Source: Amycolatopsis sp. DSM 110486
GTDB taxonomy: Bacteria > Actinomycetota > Actinomycetes > Mycobacteriales > Pseudonocardiaceae
Assembly: GCF_019468465.1 (NCBI RefSeq)
Contig: NZ_CP080519.1
Location: forward strand, 7,991,001 to 8,055,000
Direction: 5' to 3'
Length of the DNA: 64,000 bases
Part shown: piece after piece, positions 1-10,232 of the stretch
Numbering within the stretch: position 1 is the stretch's first letter
How the letters are laid out: the number at the start of each line of letters is the position of its first letter
Position numbers and translations under genes: made by a program
Notes under the pieces: generated by a model
Told to the model about the DNA's origin: nothing
Databases searched by the model: none
The model's input: the letters and a program-made list of their open reading frames with translations, nothing else

Positions 1-16
1 TACCGGAGGCGAGCCG

Positions 17-844
17 ATGGCTGAGTACGGTACCCAGCCCCGCATGGGGTTCTTCACCGACACGTCCGTGTGCATCGGCTGCAAGGCGTGCGAGGTCGCC
101 TGCAAGGAGTGGAACGGCGTCCCGGAGTCCGGTGGGCTGGACCTGCTCGGGATGTCGTATGACAACACCGGCGACCTGGGCTCGAACACCTGGCGGCACG
201 TCGCGTTCATCGAGCAGCCCGCGGTGGACCTGGGGATGCCGACGGTCGGCGCGCCTCGACAGCTTGAGCAGGAGCCCGGTGTGCGCTGGCTGATGTCCAG
301 CGACGTCTGCAAGCACTGCACCCACGCCGCGTGCCTCGACGTCTGCCCGACGGGCGCGTTGTTCCGCACCGAGTTCGACACGGTCGTGGTGCAGCAGGAC
401 ATCTGCAACGGCTGCGGCTACTGCGTGCCCGCTTGTCCGTACGGTGTCATCGAAAAACGCGAGAGCGACGGCCGCGCGTTCAAGTGCACCCTCTGCTACG
501 ACCGGCTCGGCGCCGGCCTGGAACCCGCGTGCGCCAAGGCCTGCCCGACCGAGTCCATCCAGTTCGGGGAGCTGGCCGAGCTCCGCTCGCAGGCCGCGTC
601 GCGAGTCGACGCGCTGCACGCGGACGGGGTGCCGGAAGCCCGCCTCTACGGCCACGATCCGGACGACGGCGTCGGCGGCGACGGCGCGTTTTTCCTGCTG
701 CTGGACGAACCCGAGGTCTACGGCTTCCCACCCGACCCCGTCGTGACGACCCGCGATCTGCCGGCGATGTGGAAACGCGCCGCGACGACCGCGGCCGGGG
801 TGGCCGCCGCGCTGGTCGTGTCGTTCCTGGGCCGGCGCCGATGA
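17..844 (+). CDS. Formate dehydrogenase-type Fe-S (beta) subunit, four 4Fe-4S clusters
   Basis: The 275-aa protein is the electron-transfer subunit of a molybdopterin oxidoreductase, most like FdhB/HycB/FdnH. Four ferredoxin-type cysteine clusters are visible: CIGCKACEVAC (Cys19-29), CKHCTHAACLDVC, CNGCGYCVPAC and a last CTLC...CAKAC. A C-terminal hydrophobic segment (about 255-272, AATTAAGVAAALVVSFL) would anchor it in the membrane, as in FdnH. GGAGG sits just before the ATG. It overlaps the NrfD-like gene by 4 bp (ATGA), so the two are co-translated. The catalytic molybdenum subunit should lie upstream of the window. The formate substrate is inferred from family likeness; another DMSO-reductase-family enzyme is possible. 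Confidence 0.88.
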   Translation: MAEYGTQPRMGFFTDTSVCIGCKACEVACKEWNGVPESGGLDLLGMSYDNTGDLGSNTWRHVAFIEQPAVDLGMPTVGAPRQLEQEPGVRWLMSSDVCKHCTHAACLDVCPTGALFRTEFDTVVVQQDICNGCGYCVPACPYGVIEKRESDGRAFKCTLCYDRLGAGLEPACAKACPTESIQFGELAELRSQAASRVDALHADGVPEARLYGHDPDDGVGGDGAFFLLLDEPEVYGFPPDPVVTTRDLPAMWKRAATTAAGVAAALVVSFLGRRR

Positions 845-1764
845 GCCCCCGCCGCGAACGCGCCATGGTCGAACCCGTCGAGTTCCGCTCGTATTACGGT
901 CGCCCGATCCTGAAGGAACCGGCCTGGAAGCAGCCGGACGTGCCGCTGTACCTGTTCCTCGGCGGCGCCGCCGGGGCCTCGGCGTCGATGGCCGCGCTGG
1001 CCGACCTCACCGGCCGCCCGGCACTGGCCCGGGTGGGCCGGCTGGTCGCCTCGGGCGGCTCTCTCGCGAGCGTCGCGGCGCTGGTCCACGACCTGGGCAA
1101 GCCGACGCGGTTCCTGAACATGCTGCGCGTGCTCAAGCCGACCTCGCCGCTGTCGGTGGGGTCGTGGATCCTCTCCCCGTTCTCCGGGCTCGCGGCCGTG
1201 GCGGCCTTCTCGGGGGTGACCGGCATCCTGCCGCGCGTCGGCCGCCTCGCCGGGGCGGGCGCGGGCGTACTCGGCCCGGCGATGTGCACCTACACGGCCG
1301 TGCTGCTGGCAGACACGGCGACCCCGTCGTGGCACGAGGCTCGCGGCACGCTGCCGATCCTGTTCGCGGGCAGCGCGGTGACCAGCGGCGCCGGGGCGGC
1401 GCTGATTTCGGTGCCTCCGGCGGAGAACGGCCCGGTCGTGCGCGCGGGCCTCGCCGCGGCCGCGGCGGAGTTGCTCGCCGAGCACCACCTGGAGACCGGA
1501 CTGGGCCTGGTCTCGGAGCCGTACCGCACGGGCCGCGCGGGAAAGCTGCTCAAAGCGGCTAAGTCGCTCACCGCCGCCGGCGCCGTGCTGTCGCTGGCCG
1601 CGCGCCGCAGCCGTGTTGCGGGTGTGGCCGCCGGGACGGCTTACCTGGCGTCCGGGCTGTGCACGCGGTTCGGGGTGTACGCGGCCGGAGTGGAGTCCAC
1701 AAAGGACCCGAAGTACGTGGTGGTGCCGCAACGGGAACGGCTGGCCCGCCGCGCGGAGGGCTGA
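841..1764 (+). CDS. NrfD/PsrC-like polytopic membrane subunit
   Basis: The 307-aa hydrophobic protein resembles NrfD/PsrC quinone-interacting membrane subunits of molybdopterin oxidoreductases. After an N-terminal stretch containing YYGRPILKEPAWK and a PLYLFLGG motif there are about eight transmembrane segments, with the conserved DLGKPTRFLNMLRV and SPLSVGSWIL motifs between the early helices. The ATG at 841 overlaps the TGA of the Fe-S subunit, which fixes the start. The open frame extends further upstream, but that part overlaps the Fe-S subunit gene. Its likely job is to pass electrons from the Fe-S subunit to the quinone pool. Confidence 0.87.
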   Translation: MSPRRERAMVEPVEFRSYYGRPILKEPAWKQPDVPLYLFLGGAAGASASMAALADLTGRPALARVGRLVASGGSLASVAALVHDLGKPTRFLNMLRVLKPTSPLSVGSWILSPFSGLAAVAAFSGVTGILPRVGRLAGAGAGVLGPAMCTYTAVLLADTATPSWHEARGTLPILFAGSAVTSGAGAALISVPPAENGPVVRAGLAAAAAELLAEHHLETGLGLVSEPYRTGRAGKLLKAAKSLTAAGAVLSLAARRSRVAGVAAGTAYLASGLCTRFGVYAAGVESTKDPKYVVVPQRERLARRAEG

Positions 1765-1949
1765 CGGCAGCCCACCACGAGGCGAAGTGGTGATCAACCC
1801 ACGTCCGCCGCGGTCCTGGCGAGTTCCCATTCTTCTCGGGACCGGACGGCGAGCACGGGCACGGCCCGGCTGGTGCAACGCGGCTCCCCGGAGTCGAAGC
1901 CCGTCCGTACCGAGCATCAGGCGACGGACGAGTCCGGCTGAGCCGGGAT

Positions 1950-2438
1950 TCACCGGACTTCGTCGAGTTTTCCGGTGGCCACGTCGAACACGAACCCGCG
2001 CACGGACTGCTTCTTGGGGATGAAGGGCGAGTTTTCGATGCGGGCGATCGACTGGCGGACGTCGGTGTCCAGGTCGGCGAACGCTTCGGCGGCCCACGCG
2101 GGTTTGACGCCGGTGTCGTCCTGAATGGACTTCTTGAACTGATCGTCGGTGAAGGTGAGCATGCCGCAGTCGGTGTGGTGGATGAGGATGATTTCCTCGG
2201 TGCCGAGGAGGCGCTGGCTGATGGCGAGCGAGCGGATTTCGTCCTCGGTGATCACGCCGCCGGCGTTGCGGATCACGTGCGCTTCGCCTTCGTTGAGTCC
2301 GAGGATGCTGTAGACGTTGATGCGCGCGTCCATACACGCCACCACTGCGACGTGTTTGGCCGGTGGCAAGGGGAGCGGGCCGGAGAACTGCTCGGCGTAG
2401 CGGGCGTTGTTGGCCAGGAGTTCGTCGGTGACGGACAT
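1950..2438 (-). CDS. Beta-class carbonic anhydrase
   Basis: The 162-aa protein catalyses CO2/bicarbonate interconversion. The zinc ligands of the beta class are visible: Cys35 in CMDAR (with the Asp37-Arg39 dyad) and His88/Cys91 in HHTDCGM. The length and the short N-terminus match the Rv1284-type mycobacterial enzymes. It stands alone on the minus strand, convergent with the formate-dehydrogenase-like pair. A link to CO2 from formate oxidation is possible but unproven. Confidence 0.93.
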   Translation of the reverse strand: MSVTDELLANNARYAEQFSGPLPLPPAKHVAVVACMDARINVYSILGLNEGEAHVIRNAGGVITEDEIRSLAISQRLLGTEEIILIHHTDCGMLTFTDDQFKKSIQDDTGVKPAWAAEAFADLDTDVRQSIARIENSPFIPKKQSVRGFVFDVATGKLDEVR

Positions 2439-2854
2439 GGGGAGTCCCCTTCCGAAGTGGGTGTCCCGCCGAGTGGACTGCCCCGGCCGTTTGTGCGCAA
2501 CGGGGTCCAGTCAGTGGAAACTCAGGTTCGTCGCCCGATACCGAACGTGAACCCGCTCGCCCTCGGGTCTTCGCCGGTCGGCTGTGGCGTGCCTTCGCGC
2601 GGGCCGGCGAGGAACTCGCCAAGGGTTTCGGCGGGGGCGCAATCGAATTCGGACTCGCGCGCATCGTGTCCAGGAGGACGGCCGCAGGACGGTGTCGAAC
2701 AGACCCGGGGTTACAGGCACAAGGCGCAGCCGGCGGCGGGCCGCGCTCGAGCTCCGCCCGATCCGGGTGTCTTCGGGGCGAATCCGCGGTTCAGCTCAGC
2801 AGCGGCCGGTCCCGCACAGGCCGGGCGTCGCGAGGCGCGGAGGTGCCGACGATC
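2439..2854. other. Intergenic, no supported gene
   Basis: This 416-bp stretch lies between the carbonic anhydrase start and the STAS-like ORF. A short plus-strand peptide near 2592-2690 (reading WRAFARAGEELAKGF) has coding-like third positions but no start or recognised family. I see no RNA gene or clear promoter. Confidence 0.4.
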
Positions 2855-3232
2855 ATGACCGACCCGTTTCCCCGAACCACGGCGACGTTCGTCGTCACCA
2901 CCACTCGCAAGTCGGCCGCGGGCGGCGACCTCGACTGCGCCGTCGCCGAGCGCCTGTCCGGGCTGCCGGCCGACGAGCTCGCGTTGCGCCCGAGTGTGCT
3001 GATCGTCGACCTGACCCGCGTGACCTTCTGCGGCACGCGGGTCCTGCACCTGCTCCTGACGGCTGCGGCCGATGCCCACGCGGCCGGAATCCCGTGCGTG
3101 TCCTCCGGTATGTCCTTTCCGGACAGTCCACGGCGGATCGCCGGTTCCGTTCGTCCGTTTCACACGTTTTGTCGTATTCGGAGTAGGCGGCGGACTCACA
3201 GCGGAAACACGCCGGTAACACCGCCCGGTTAA
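2855..3232 (+). CDS. STAS-domain (anti-sigma-factor antagonist-like) protein, C-terminus degenerate
   Basis: The ATG at 2855 opens a 125-aa frame. Its first ~75 residues read like a STAS domain: a beta strand, then LIVDLTRVTFCGTRVLHLLL, which is the usual VDLSGVxFxDSxGL core, then an amphipathic helix. In SpoIIAA-type proteins the core has a phosphorylatable Ser; here it is Cys-Gly-Thr. After residue ~85 the sequence becomes Arg/Ser-rich and runs into the amtB promoter, unlike the family C-terminus. A frameshift or truncation is likely. It may be a decayed antagonist gene. Confidence 0.5.
   Translation: MTDPFPRTTATFVVTTTRKSAAGGDLDCAVAERLSGLPADELALRPSVLIVDLTRVTFCGTRVLHLLLTAAADAHAAGIPCVSSGMSFPDSPRRIAGSVRPFHTFCRIRSRRRTHSGNTPVTPPG
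3204..3219 (+). promoter_or_regulatory. Possible GlnR half-box upstream of amtB
   Basis: GAAAC, six bases, then GTAAC matches the inner half of the actinobacterial GlnR consensus (GTnAC-n6-GAAAC repeated). The outer half-sites on both sides match poorly. It lies about 54 bp before the amtB start, a sensible position for nitrogen control of amtB-glnK. Confidence 0.42.
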
Positions 3233-3272
3233 CTTCCTGCCGCGGGTCGGCGAGACGAGGAGACGTACGGGC

Positions 3273-4918
<1,646 letters not shown>

Positions 4919-5057
4919 GCCTGCCCTGCTCCGCAACAGAACCCATTGCCGACACCCCGAGCCGGCTCTCACCCAGGCCGCGTCGGCTCGACACGCGTTG
5001 ACGTGCTGACCGATCGTCCCTAGGTTCGACCCCATCGCCGACCTCGAGGGAGCGGTC

Positions 5058-6599
5058 ATGGCCATTCCGGTGCCCGATGCGGTAAGGCTCGCGGCGCTGT
5101 CGCAGCACTACGGATTCGACTTGACCCAGGCCGAGGTCGGGGAGTTCGTCCCGGTGGTCGAGGGGACGCTGGCGGCGTCGGAGGAGGTCGAGCGGCTCTA
5201 CCGCAGGTCTGCGCCCGAGGCACCCGTGCGTGAGTTCGCGCTGCCGGCGGACAATCCGCTCAACGCCTGGTCGGTGCGGACCGCGATCAGCGAGACGGCG
5301 GAAGGCTCGCTGGCGGGCCGGACGGTCGTGGTGAAGGACAACGTCGCCGTGGCCGGGGTTCCGATGGTCAACGGTTCGGCGTCGATGGACGGCTTCGTGC
5401 CGAGGCGGGACGCCACGGTCGTGCGCCGGCTGCTGGCCGCGGGCGCCACCATCTCCGGCAAGTCGACGTGCGAAGACCTGTGTTTCTCCGGGGGCAGTTT
5501 CACGTCGTGGCCGGGGCCGGTGCGCAACCCGTGGGACCTCTCGCGCAACGCGGGCGGGTCCTCGAGCGGCAGCGCCGCACTGGTGGCGAGCGGCGGTGTC
5601 GACCTGGCGGTGGGCGGGGACCAGGGCGGCTCGGTGCGGATCCCGGCGTCGTTCACCGGCATCGTGGGGCACAAGCCGACGTACGGATTGGTGCCCTACA
5701 CCGGCGCCTTCCCGATCGAGCAGACCATCGACCACCTCGGGCCGATGACGCGCACGGTGGGCGACGCGGCGCTGATGCTGAGCGTGCTGGCCGGTGTCGA
5801 CGGCTACGACTCCCGCCAGCCGACAGTCCTCGATCCGGTCGACTACGTCGCCGCTCTGCGCGAGAGCGCGTCCGGTCTGCGGGTCGGCGTGGTGCGGGAA
5901 GGATTCGGCACACCCGTGTCACTGACCGGTGTCGACGACGCGGTCCGTGGCGCCGTGGAGGTGTTGCAGGCGGCCGGGCTGACCGCGGACGAAGTCTCGA
6001 TCCCGTGGCACCTCGACGCCATGGCGGTGTGGAACGTGATCGCGACCGAAGGCGCCGCCTACCAGATGATCGACGGCCACGGGTACGGAATGGGCACCTG
6101 GGGCCAGTACGACCCCGAGCTGATCGCGCACTACGCCCAGGGCCGGGTCGCGCGCGGTCGCGACCTGTCCAAGACGGTCCAGCTCGTCGGCCTCTCGGGC
6201 CGCTACACCTTCGAACTCGGCGGCGGCAAGTACTACGCCATGGCGCGCAACCTCTCGTACGAATTGCGCGACGCCTACGACGCGGCACTGGCCGAGTACG
6301 ACGTCCTCGTCATGCCGACGCTGCCCTACGTCGCGCGGGAGCTGCCGTCGCCGGACGTGTCTCTTGCCGACTACCTGGACACGGCGCTGTCGATGATCGG
6401 CAACACCGCGCCCTTCGACGTGACCGGGCACCCCGCCTGCAGCGTCCCCGCCGGCCTCGTGGACGGCCTGCCCGCCGGCATGATGATCATCGGCAAGCGG
6501 TTCGACGACGCCACCGTCCTGCGCGTCGCCCACGCCTACGAGCAAGCCGTGGGAGGTTTCCCCGCTCCGGCCGGCGCCGCGGCGCCGGCGACGTCTTGA
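5058..6599 (+). CDS. Amidase, rhodococcal enantioselective type
   Basis: The 513-aa amidase-signature enzyme hydrolyses carboxylic amides to acid and ammonia. The Ser-cisSer-Lys triad is present: Lys93 (VVVKDNVAVAG), Ser168 in GGSSSGSA and Ser192 in GGDQGGSVRIPA. The 75- and 24-residue spacings match the Rhodococcus enzyme, as do CEDLCFSG, GLVPYTGAFPIEQTIDHLGP and the C-terminal NTAPFDVTGHP. In Rhodococcus this family pairs with nitrile hydratase; no nitrile hydratase is seen here. The gene sits alone downstream of amtB-glnK, so released ammonia may be the point of interest. The start follows GAGGGAG. Confidence 0.93.
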   Translation: MAIPVPDAVRLAALSQHYGFDLTQAEVGEFVPVVEGTLAASEEVERLYRRSAPEAPVREFALPADNPLNAWSVRTAISETAEGSLAGRTVVVKDNVAVAGVPMVNGSASMDGFVPRRDATVVRRLLAAGATISGKSTCEDLCFSGGSFTSWPGPVRNPWDLSRNAGGSSSGSAALVASGGVDLAVGGDQGGSVRIPASFTGIVGHKPTYGLVPYTGAFPIEQTIDHLGPMTRTVGDAALMLSVLAGVDGYDSRQPTVLDPVDYVAALRESASGLRVGVVREGFGTPVSLTGVDDAVRGAVEVLQAAGLTADEVSIPWHLDAMAVWNVIATEGAAYQMIDGHGYGMGTWGQYDPELIAHYAQGRVARGRDLSKTVQLVGLSGRYTFELGGGKYYAMARNLSYELRDAYDAALAEYDVLVMPTLPYVARELPSPDVSLADYLDTALSMIGNTAPFDVTGHPACSVPAGLVDGLPAGMMIIGKRFDDATVLRVAHAYEQAVGGFPAPAGAAAPATS

Positions 6600-6701
6600 G
6601 GGGCGACTCTGTGTGTTCGGCGTGCTGGCGGTTGCCCACGCTCTCGAGGCGCTTCGCCGGGCGTTGGCATCAGACTGGGCTGTTGAGTCGCGCGGCCTGG
6701 C

Positions 6702-9080
6702 GTGTCCGGGCACTCGATCGACGCCTGGGCCCGGCACGTGCCGGACGCGGTTGCGGTCGAGCGTCGCCAGGCCTTGACCCGGGGTGACGTGCCCGTCGTT
6801 CCAGTTGCTCCCGCTGATTCTCAGTACCTCTGGCTGGTACTCGGTTCCTTGACTGCATTCATGGTCGGGCGCACTGTTGGGTATCGGCGACGTCCAGTGT
6901 GTGGCGCCGCCGTTGCGGAGGATCTGACGGCTGACCGGACGGACGAGCGGATCGCTGAGGAGCGGGCGGCGCTGCGGCGAGTGGCGGCGTTGGTGGCGAG
7001 TGCCGTGCCTCCCGGCGAGGTGTTCGCGGCGGTTGCCGCCGAGATCGGGCGTGTGGTGGGCACGGACGTCATCACGATAAACCGTTACGGTCCGGATCGA
7101 ATCGCAGTCGCGGTCGGCGTGTGGACACGGACTGCCACGAACTCGCCGCGTCCTGGCACCCGGTTCAGTGTGGATGACTCCGACGTATTGAAGTTGGTGC
7201 ACGAGACGGCCCAGCCAGCGCGAATCGACCACGTCAACGAACTCGTCGACACGCCCACCACGGGGGCGTGCAAGCAGCTTGGTTCCGTGGTGGGCGTGCC
7301 GATCAGCGTCGAGGGCAGGCAGTGGGGTGCCGTAGTCGTTCTGTCGTTGCAACCGCGAACGTTGCCGGACGACATCGAGGAGCGCCTGGTCGGATTCACC
7401 GAGCTCGTCGCGACGGCGATCGCGAACACGCAGGCACGGGTCGAACTGCGTCGGTATGCCGACGAGCAAGCCGCGCTGCGCCGTGTGGCAACGCTGGTCG
7501 CGAGTGCTGCGACGCCTGAGGACGTGTTCGCCGCGGTCACGGCGGAGGTCGGCGGAGTCTTGGAGGTCGACTTCACGTTTCTGAGCCGATTCGACGCGGC
7601 CGATCGTGCGACGATCGTCGGCGCCTGGTGCCAGACCGATGACAGCACTGGGCTGGCCACCGTCGGCACCGGGTACGACCTGGCCGGATCGAACATTCCG
7701 ACTCTGGTGTCACGAACGGGTCGAACCGCCCGGATCGATGACTACTGGGAGGCCACGGGCGCTGCCACCGACCTGATCCGGAAGCTCGGCATCCGGTCCG
7801 CGGCCGGGGCACCGATCAGCGTCGAGGGCCGGCTGTGGGGTTGCATCAGCGTGATGTCCTCGCGCGAGCAGTCACTGCCTGCCGACGCCGAAGGTAGGTT
7901 GACCGCGTTCACCAAGCTGGTCGCGACAGCCCTGGCGGATACGCTGGCCCGGTTGGAACTGCGTCAGTACGCCGATGAGCAGGCCGCGCTGCGTCGCGTG
8001 GCAACGCTGGTCGCTCGCGCCGCACCGCAGGGCGAGATGTTCACCGCCGTTGCCACCGAGGTCGGGATGTTGCTGGGGGTGGACCTTGCCGTTCTGAGCC
8101 GGTACGACCTCGACGGCTCTGCGGCTGTCGTGGGCGGTTGGTTGCGGTCCCGTCCCGACGAGCCCTTCTCCGCACGCGATCGACTCACGTCCGAGGGCCC
8201 ACTGCACACCAAGGTTTTCCAGACTCACGCGCAGGCGAGAATCGACGATTACACAGTCAAGTCTGCCTCCGGTGCCTCATTCGCACGGATCTCGGGATTG
8301 CGCTCGGCGGTCGGTGTCCCGATCAACGTCGAACAACGGGTCTGGGGCGTCATCAGTGTGGCGACCACCGGGACCGAGCGCTTGCCGTCGAACACCGAGA
8401 AACGGCTGACCGCGTTCACCGAACTGGTCGGCACCTCGCTGGCCAAAGCCGAGGCACAAGCAGCGTTGCGAGCATCTCGGGCACGGATCGTGACCGCGGC
8501 CGACACCGCACGCCGCCGCATTGAGCGTGACTTGCATGACGGCGTCCAGCAACACTTGGTGTCTCTGGCACTTCTGCTGCGCGAAGCTCAGCTTGCCGCG
8601 CCGCCGAACGCCGGCGAACTGGTTCACCAACTCGACGGCGTCGTGGATGGGCTGGGCAGCGTGCTCGACGAGATCCGTGAGATCTCCCGTGGCGTCCACC
8701 CGGCTGTTCTGGCGGAGGGCGGGCTGCTGCCGGCTTTGAAGTCGTTGGCCCGGCGCGCGGCTCTGCCGGTCCATCTGGATATCCGCACGCAGGCGCGGTT
8801 CCCGGAACCGGTTGAGATCGCCGCCTACTACATCGTCGCCGAAGCACTCGCCAATACGGCCAAGCACGCGAACGCGACCGTGATCGACATCTTGCTGACC
8901 TCTGATGACGGCACACTGCGGCTCACAGTCCAGGACGACGGCCAGGGCGGAGCAGACCCCTCCCGAGGTTCAGGGCTGGTAGGCCTCACCGACCGAGTCG
9001 AAGCGTTGGGCGGCCATCTGTGGCTGCACAGTCCGCAGGGCGCCGGCACAACAGTCCGGCTCGCTATACCGCTTCCCTGA
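6702..9080 (+). CDS. Orphan sensor histidine kinase with three GAF domains
   Basis: A protein of up to 792 aa. A probable membrane segment (YLWLVLGSLTAFMVG) is followed by three tandem GAF repeats. Each is introduced by ERAALRRVAALVA or DEQAALRRVATLVA and carries a PISVEG/PINVEQ and LPxxxExRLxAFTxLV core. A HisKA_3 dimerisation domain follows (RRIERDLHDGVQQHLVSLAL, phospho-His in LHDG) and then a HATPase_c domain (AEALANTAKHANAT, DDGQGG, GSGLVGLTDRVEALGG). No response regulator is adjacent, so it is an orphan kinase of the NarX/DevS class. The start is uncertain: GTG 6702, GTG 6789 or ATG 6861. 6789 keeps the membrane segment with less unlikely sequence. Confidence 0.9.
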   Translation: MSGHSIDAWARHVPDAVAVERRQALTRGDVPVVPVAPADSQYLWLVLGSLTAFMVGRTVGYRRRPVCGAAVAEDLTADRTDERIAEERAALRRVAALVASAVPPGEVFAAVAAEIGRVVGTDVITINRYGPDRIAVAVGVWTRTATNSPRPGTRFSVDDSDVLKLVHETAQPARIDHVNELVDTPTTGACKQLGSVVGVPISVEGRQWGAVVVLSLQPRTLPDDIEERLVGFTELVATAIANTQARVELRRYADEQAALRRVATLVASAATPEDVFAAVTAEVGGVLEVDFTFLSRFDAADRATIVGAWCQTDDSTGLATVGTGYDLAGSNIPTLVSRTGRTARIDDYWEATGAATDLIRKLGIRSAAGAPISVEGRLWGCISVMSSREQSLPADAEGRLTAFTKLVATALADTLARLELRQYADEQAALRRVATLVARAAPQGEMFTAVATEVGMLLGVDLAVLSRYDLDGSAAVVGGWLRSRPDEPFSARDRLTSEGPLHTKVFQTHAQARIDDYTVKSASGASFARISGLRSAVGVPINVEQRVWGVISVATTGTERLPSNTEKRLTAFTELVGTSLAKAEAQAALRASRARIVTAADTARRRIERDLHDGVQQHLVSLALLLREAQLAAPPNAGELVHQLDGVVDGLGSVLDEIREISRGVHPAVLAEGGLLPALKSLARRAALPVHLDIRTQARFPEPVEIAAYYIVAEALANTAKHANATVIDILLTSDDGTLRLTVQDDGQGGADPSRGSGLVGLTDRVEALGGHLWLHSPQGAGTTVRLAIPLP

Positions 9081-9128
9081 CCCTGCGACACGGACCGGCA
9101 CCGGCCATCGGGATCGATACCTCGAGGA

Positions 9129-10232
9129 TCACGGGCCGAACGAGTACCAGGCGTCGGCGTTGCCGGCCAAGACCCGCGCCCGTTCGCCGTCGGTCAGTGC
9201 TGCCAGCAGCCGCTGCCCGCCGGGGCCGTGGTCGTGGGGGTGGTCGCTCGCGTACATCAGCATGGTGCCCGCGTCGAAGAGGTCGAGCGCCTGCCTGACC
9301 TGGAGCGGGTCCTGCGGCAGGTGGGCCGGCGCAGTGGTGAGCCGCAGGTGCCGCTGCGCGACCTCCGAAGGTTTGCCGGTCAGCCAGGGCACTTCGCGCC
9401 AGACGCCCTTCCAGTCCTTGTCGAACCGCCACAGCAGGGCCGGCAGCCACGAGAACCCGCATTCCAGCAAGGTCACCCGCAGCTCGGGCAGGTCGGCGAA
9501 GGCGCCTTGGGTGATCAGGCTGGTGATCTGCGCCTGCACGAGGATCTGCGAGTTGGCGAGGTAGTCCTCGAGGTAGGTGTGGGTGAGCCCGCTCGGGGTC
9601 GGCGCCTGGCCGATCCGTCCCCACGCGTGCAGGCCGACGACGAGACCGTGTTCGGCGGCGGCGCGAAGCAGCGGGCGGTGGCGGGTGTTGCCCCACGGTG
9701 CGTCGGTGCGTACCGGGAGCAGCACCTGCACGATCTGCGGATGGCTGCCGAGGCGTTCGATCTCGGCGACCGCGGCCGCGGGGTCGAGTGTGGGCACGAC
9801 CATGCTCGCCCGCAGCCGGTCGTCGCGGCTCAACCACTTCTCGACGAGCCAGTCGTTGACCGCGCGGGTGAGAGCGGCCTCGTAGTACGGGTTGCGATTG
9901 CAGTGGAACGACGTGGTGCAGTTCAGCACGGCGAGCCTGAGCGACTCCGGGTCCAGCACCGCGGAGCGCACCTGCTCGACCTCGGTCGCGGGCAGGAGAC
10001 CCGCGGCTCGTGCGGCGGGTGTGGCACTGGTGGGTGCGAGTGGCGGGTACGCCCCGCCCTGCGACGGCGACAGCGACTGCCCACCGTCCACGAGGTACTC
10101 GCGCCAATACTCGTCGAGGAACGGGGCCAGCTCGGCCAGCGACGCCGGTGCGCAGTGCACGTCGGTGTCGACGGCGCCGGTGCCGATCGCGGTCTCCGCA
10201 GCCGACACAGCCGACACAGCCGACACGCTCAT
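9129..10232 (-). CDS. Amidohydrolase-superfamily (PF04909-type) enzyme A
   Basis: A 367-aa TIM-barrel metal-dependent hydrolase or decarboxylase. It has an N-terminal Asp-x-His metal motif (VDTDVH), a mid-protein VVGLHAWG histidine and the late MYASDHPHDHG aspartate/histidine motif. The ATG at 10232 overlaps the TGA of the upstream gene by 4 bp, so I reject a much longer open frame that extends through it. The family includes LigW, gamma-resorcylate decarboxylase and ACMSD, so aromatic-acid decarboxylation is plausible. LigJ-type hydratase or other hydrolytic activity cannot be excluded. The N-terminus carries a small VSA repeat encoded by 9-bp units. Confidence 0.85.
   Translation of the reverse strand: MSVSAVSAVSAAETAIGTGAVDTDVHCAPASLAELAPFLDEYWREYLVDGGQSLSPSQGGAYPPLAPTSATPAARAAGLLPATEVEQVRSAVLDPESLRLAVLNCTTSFHCNRNPYYEAALTRAVNDWLVEKWLSRDDRLRASMVVPTLDPAAAVAEIERLGSHPQIVQVLLPVRTDAPWGNTRHRPLLRAAAEHGLVVGLHAWGRIGQAPTPSGLTHTYLEDYLANSQILVQAQITSLITQGAFADLPELRVTLLECGFSWLPALLWRFDKDWKGVWREVPWLTGKPSEVAQRHLRLTTAPAHLPQDPLQVRQALDLFDAGTMLMYASDHPHDHGPGGQRLLAALTDGERARVLAGNADAWYSFGP
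10201..10227. repeat. Three tandem 9-bp units in the start of amidohydrolase A
   Basis: The unit GCCGACACA (third copy GCCGACACG) is repeated three times in frame at codons 2-10, giving VSAVSAVSA on the minus strand. In-frame copy-number change would alter the N-terminus without disrupting the gene. Confidence 0.8.

Noticed and set aside
718..2664. A 648-codon minus frame over the NrfD and carbonic anhydrase region
   Set aside because: It is a shadow of two recognised genes and has low-complexity Arg/Gly/Ala composition.
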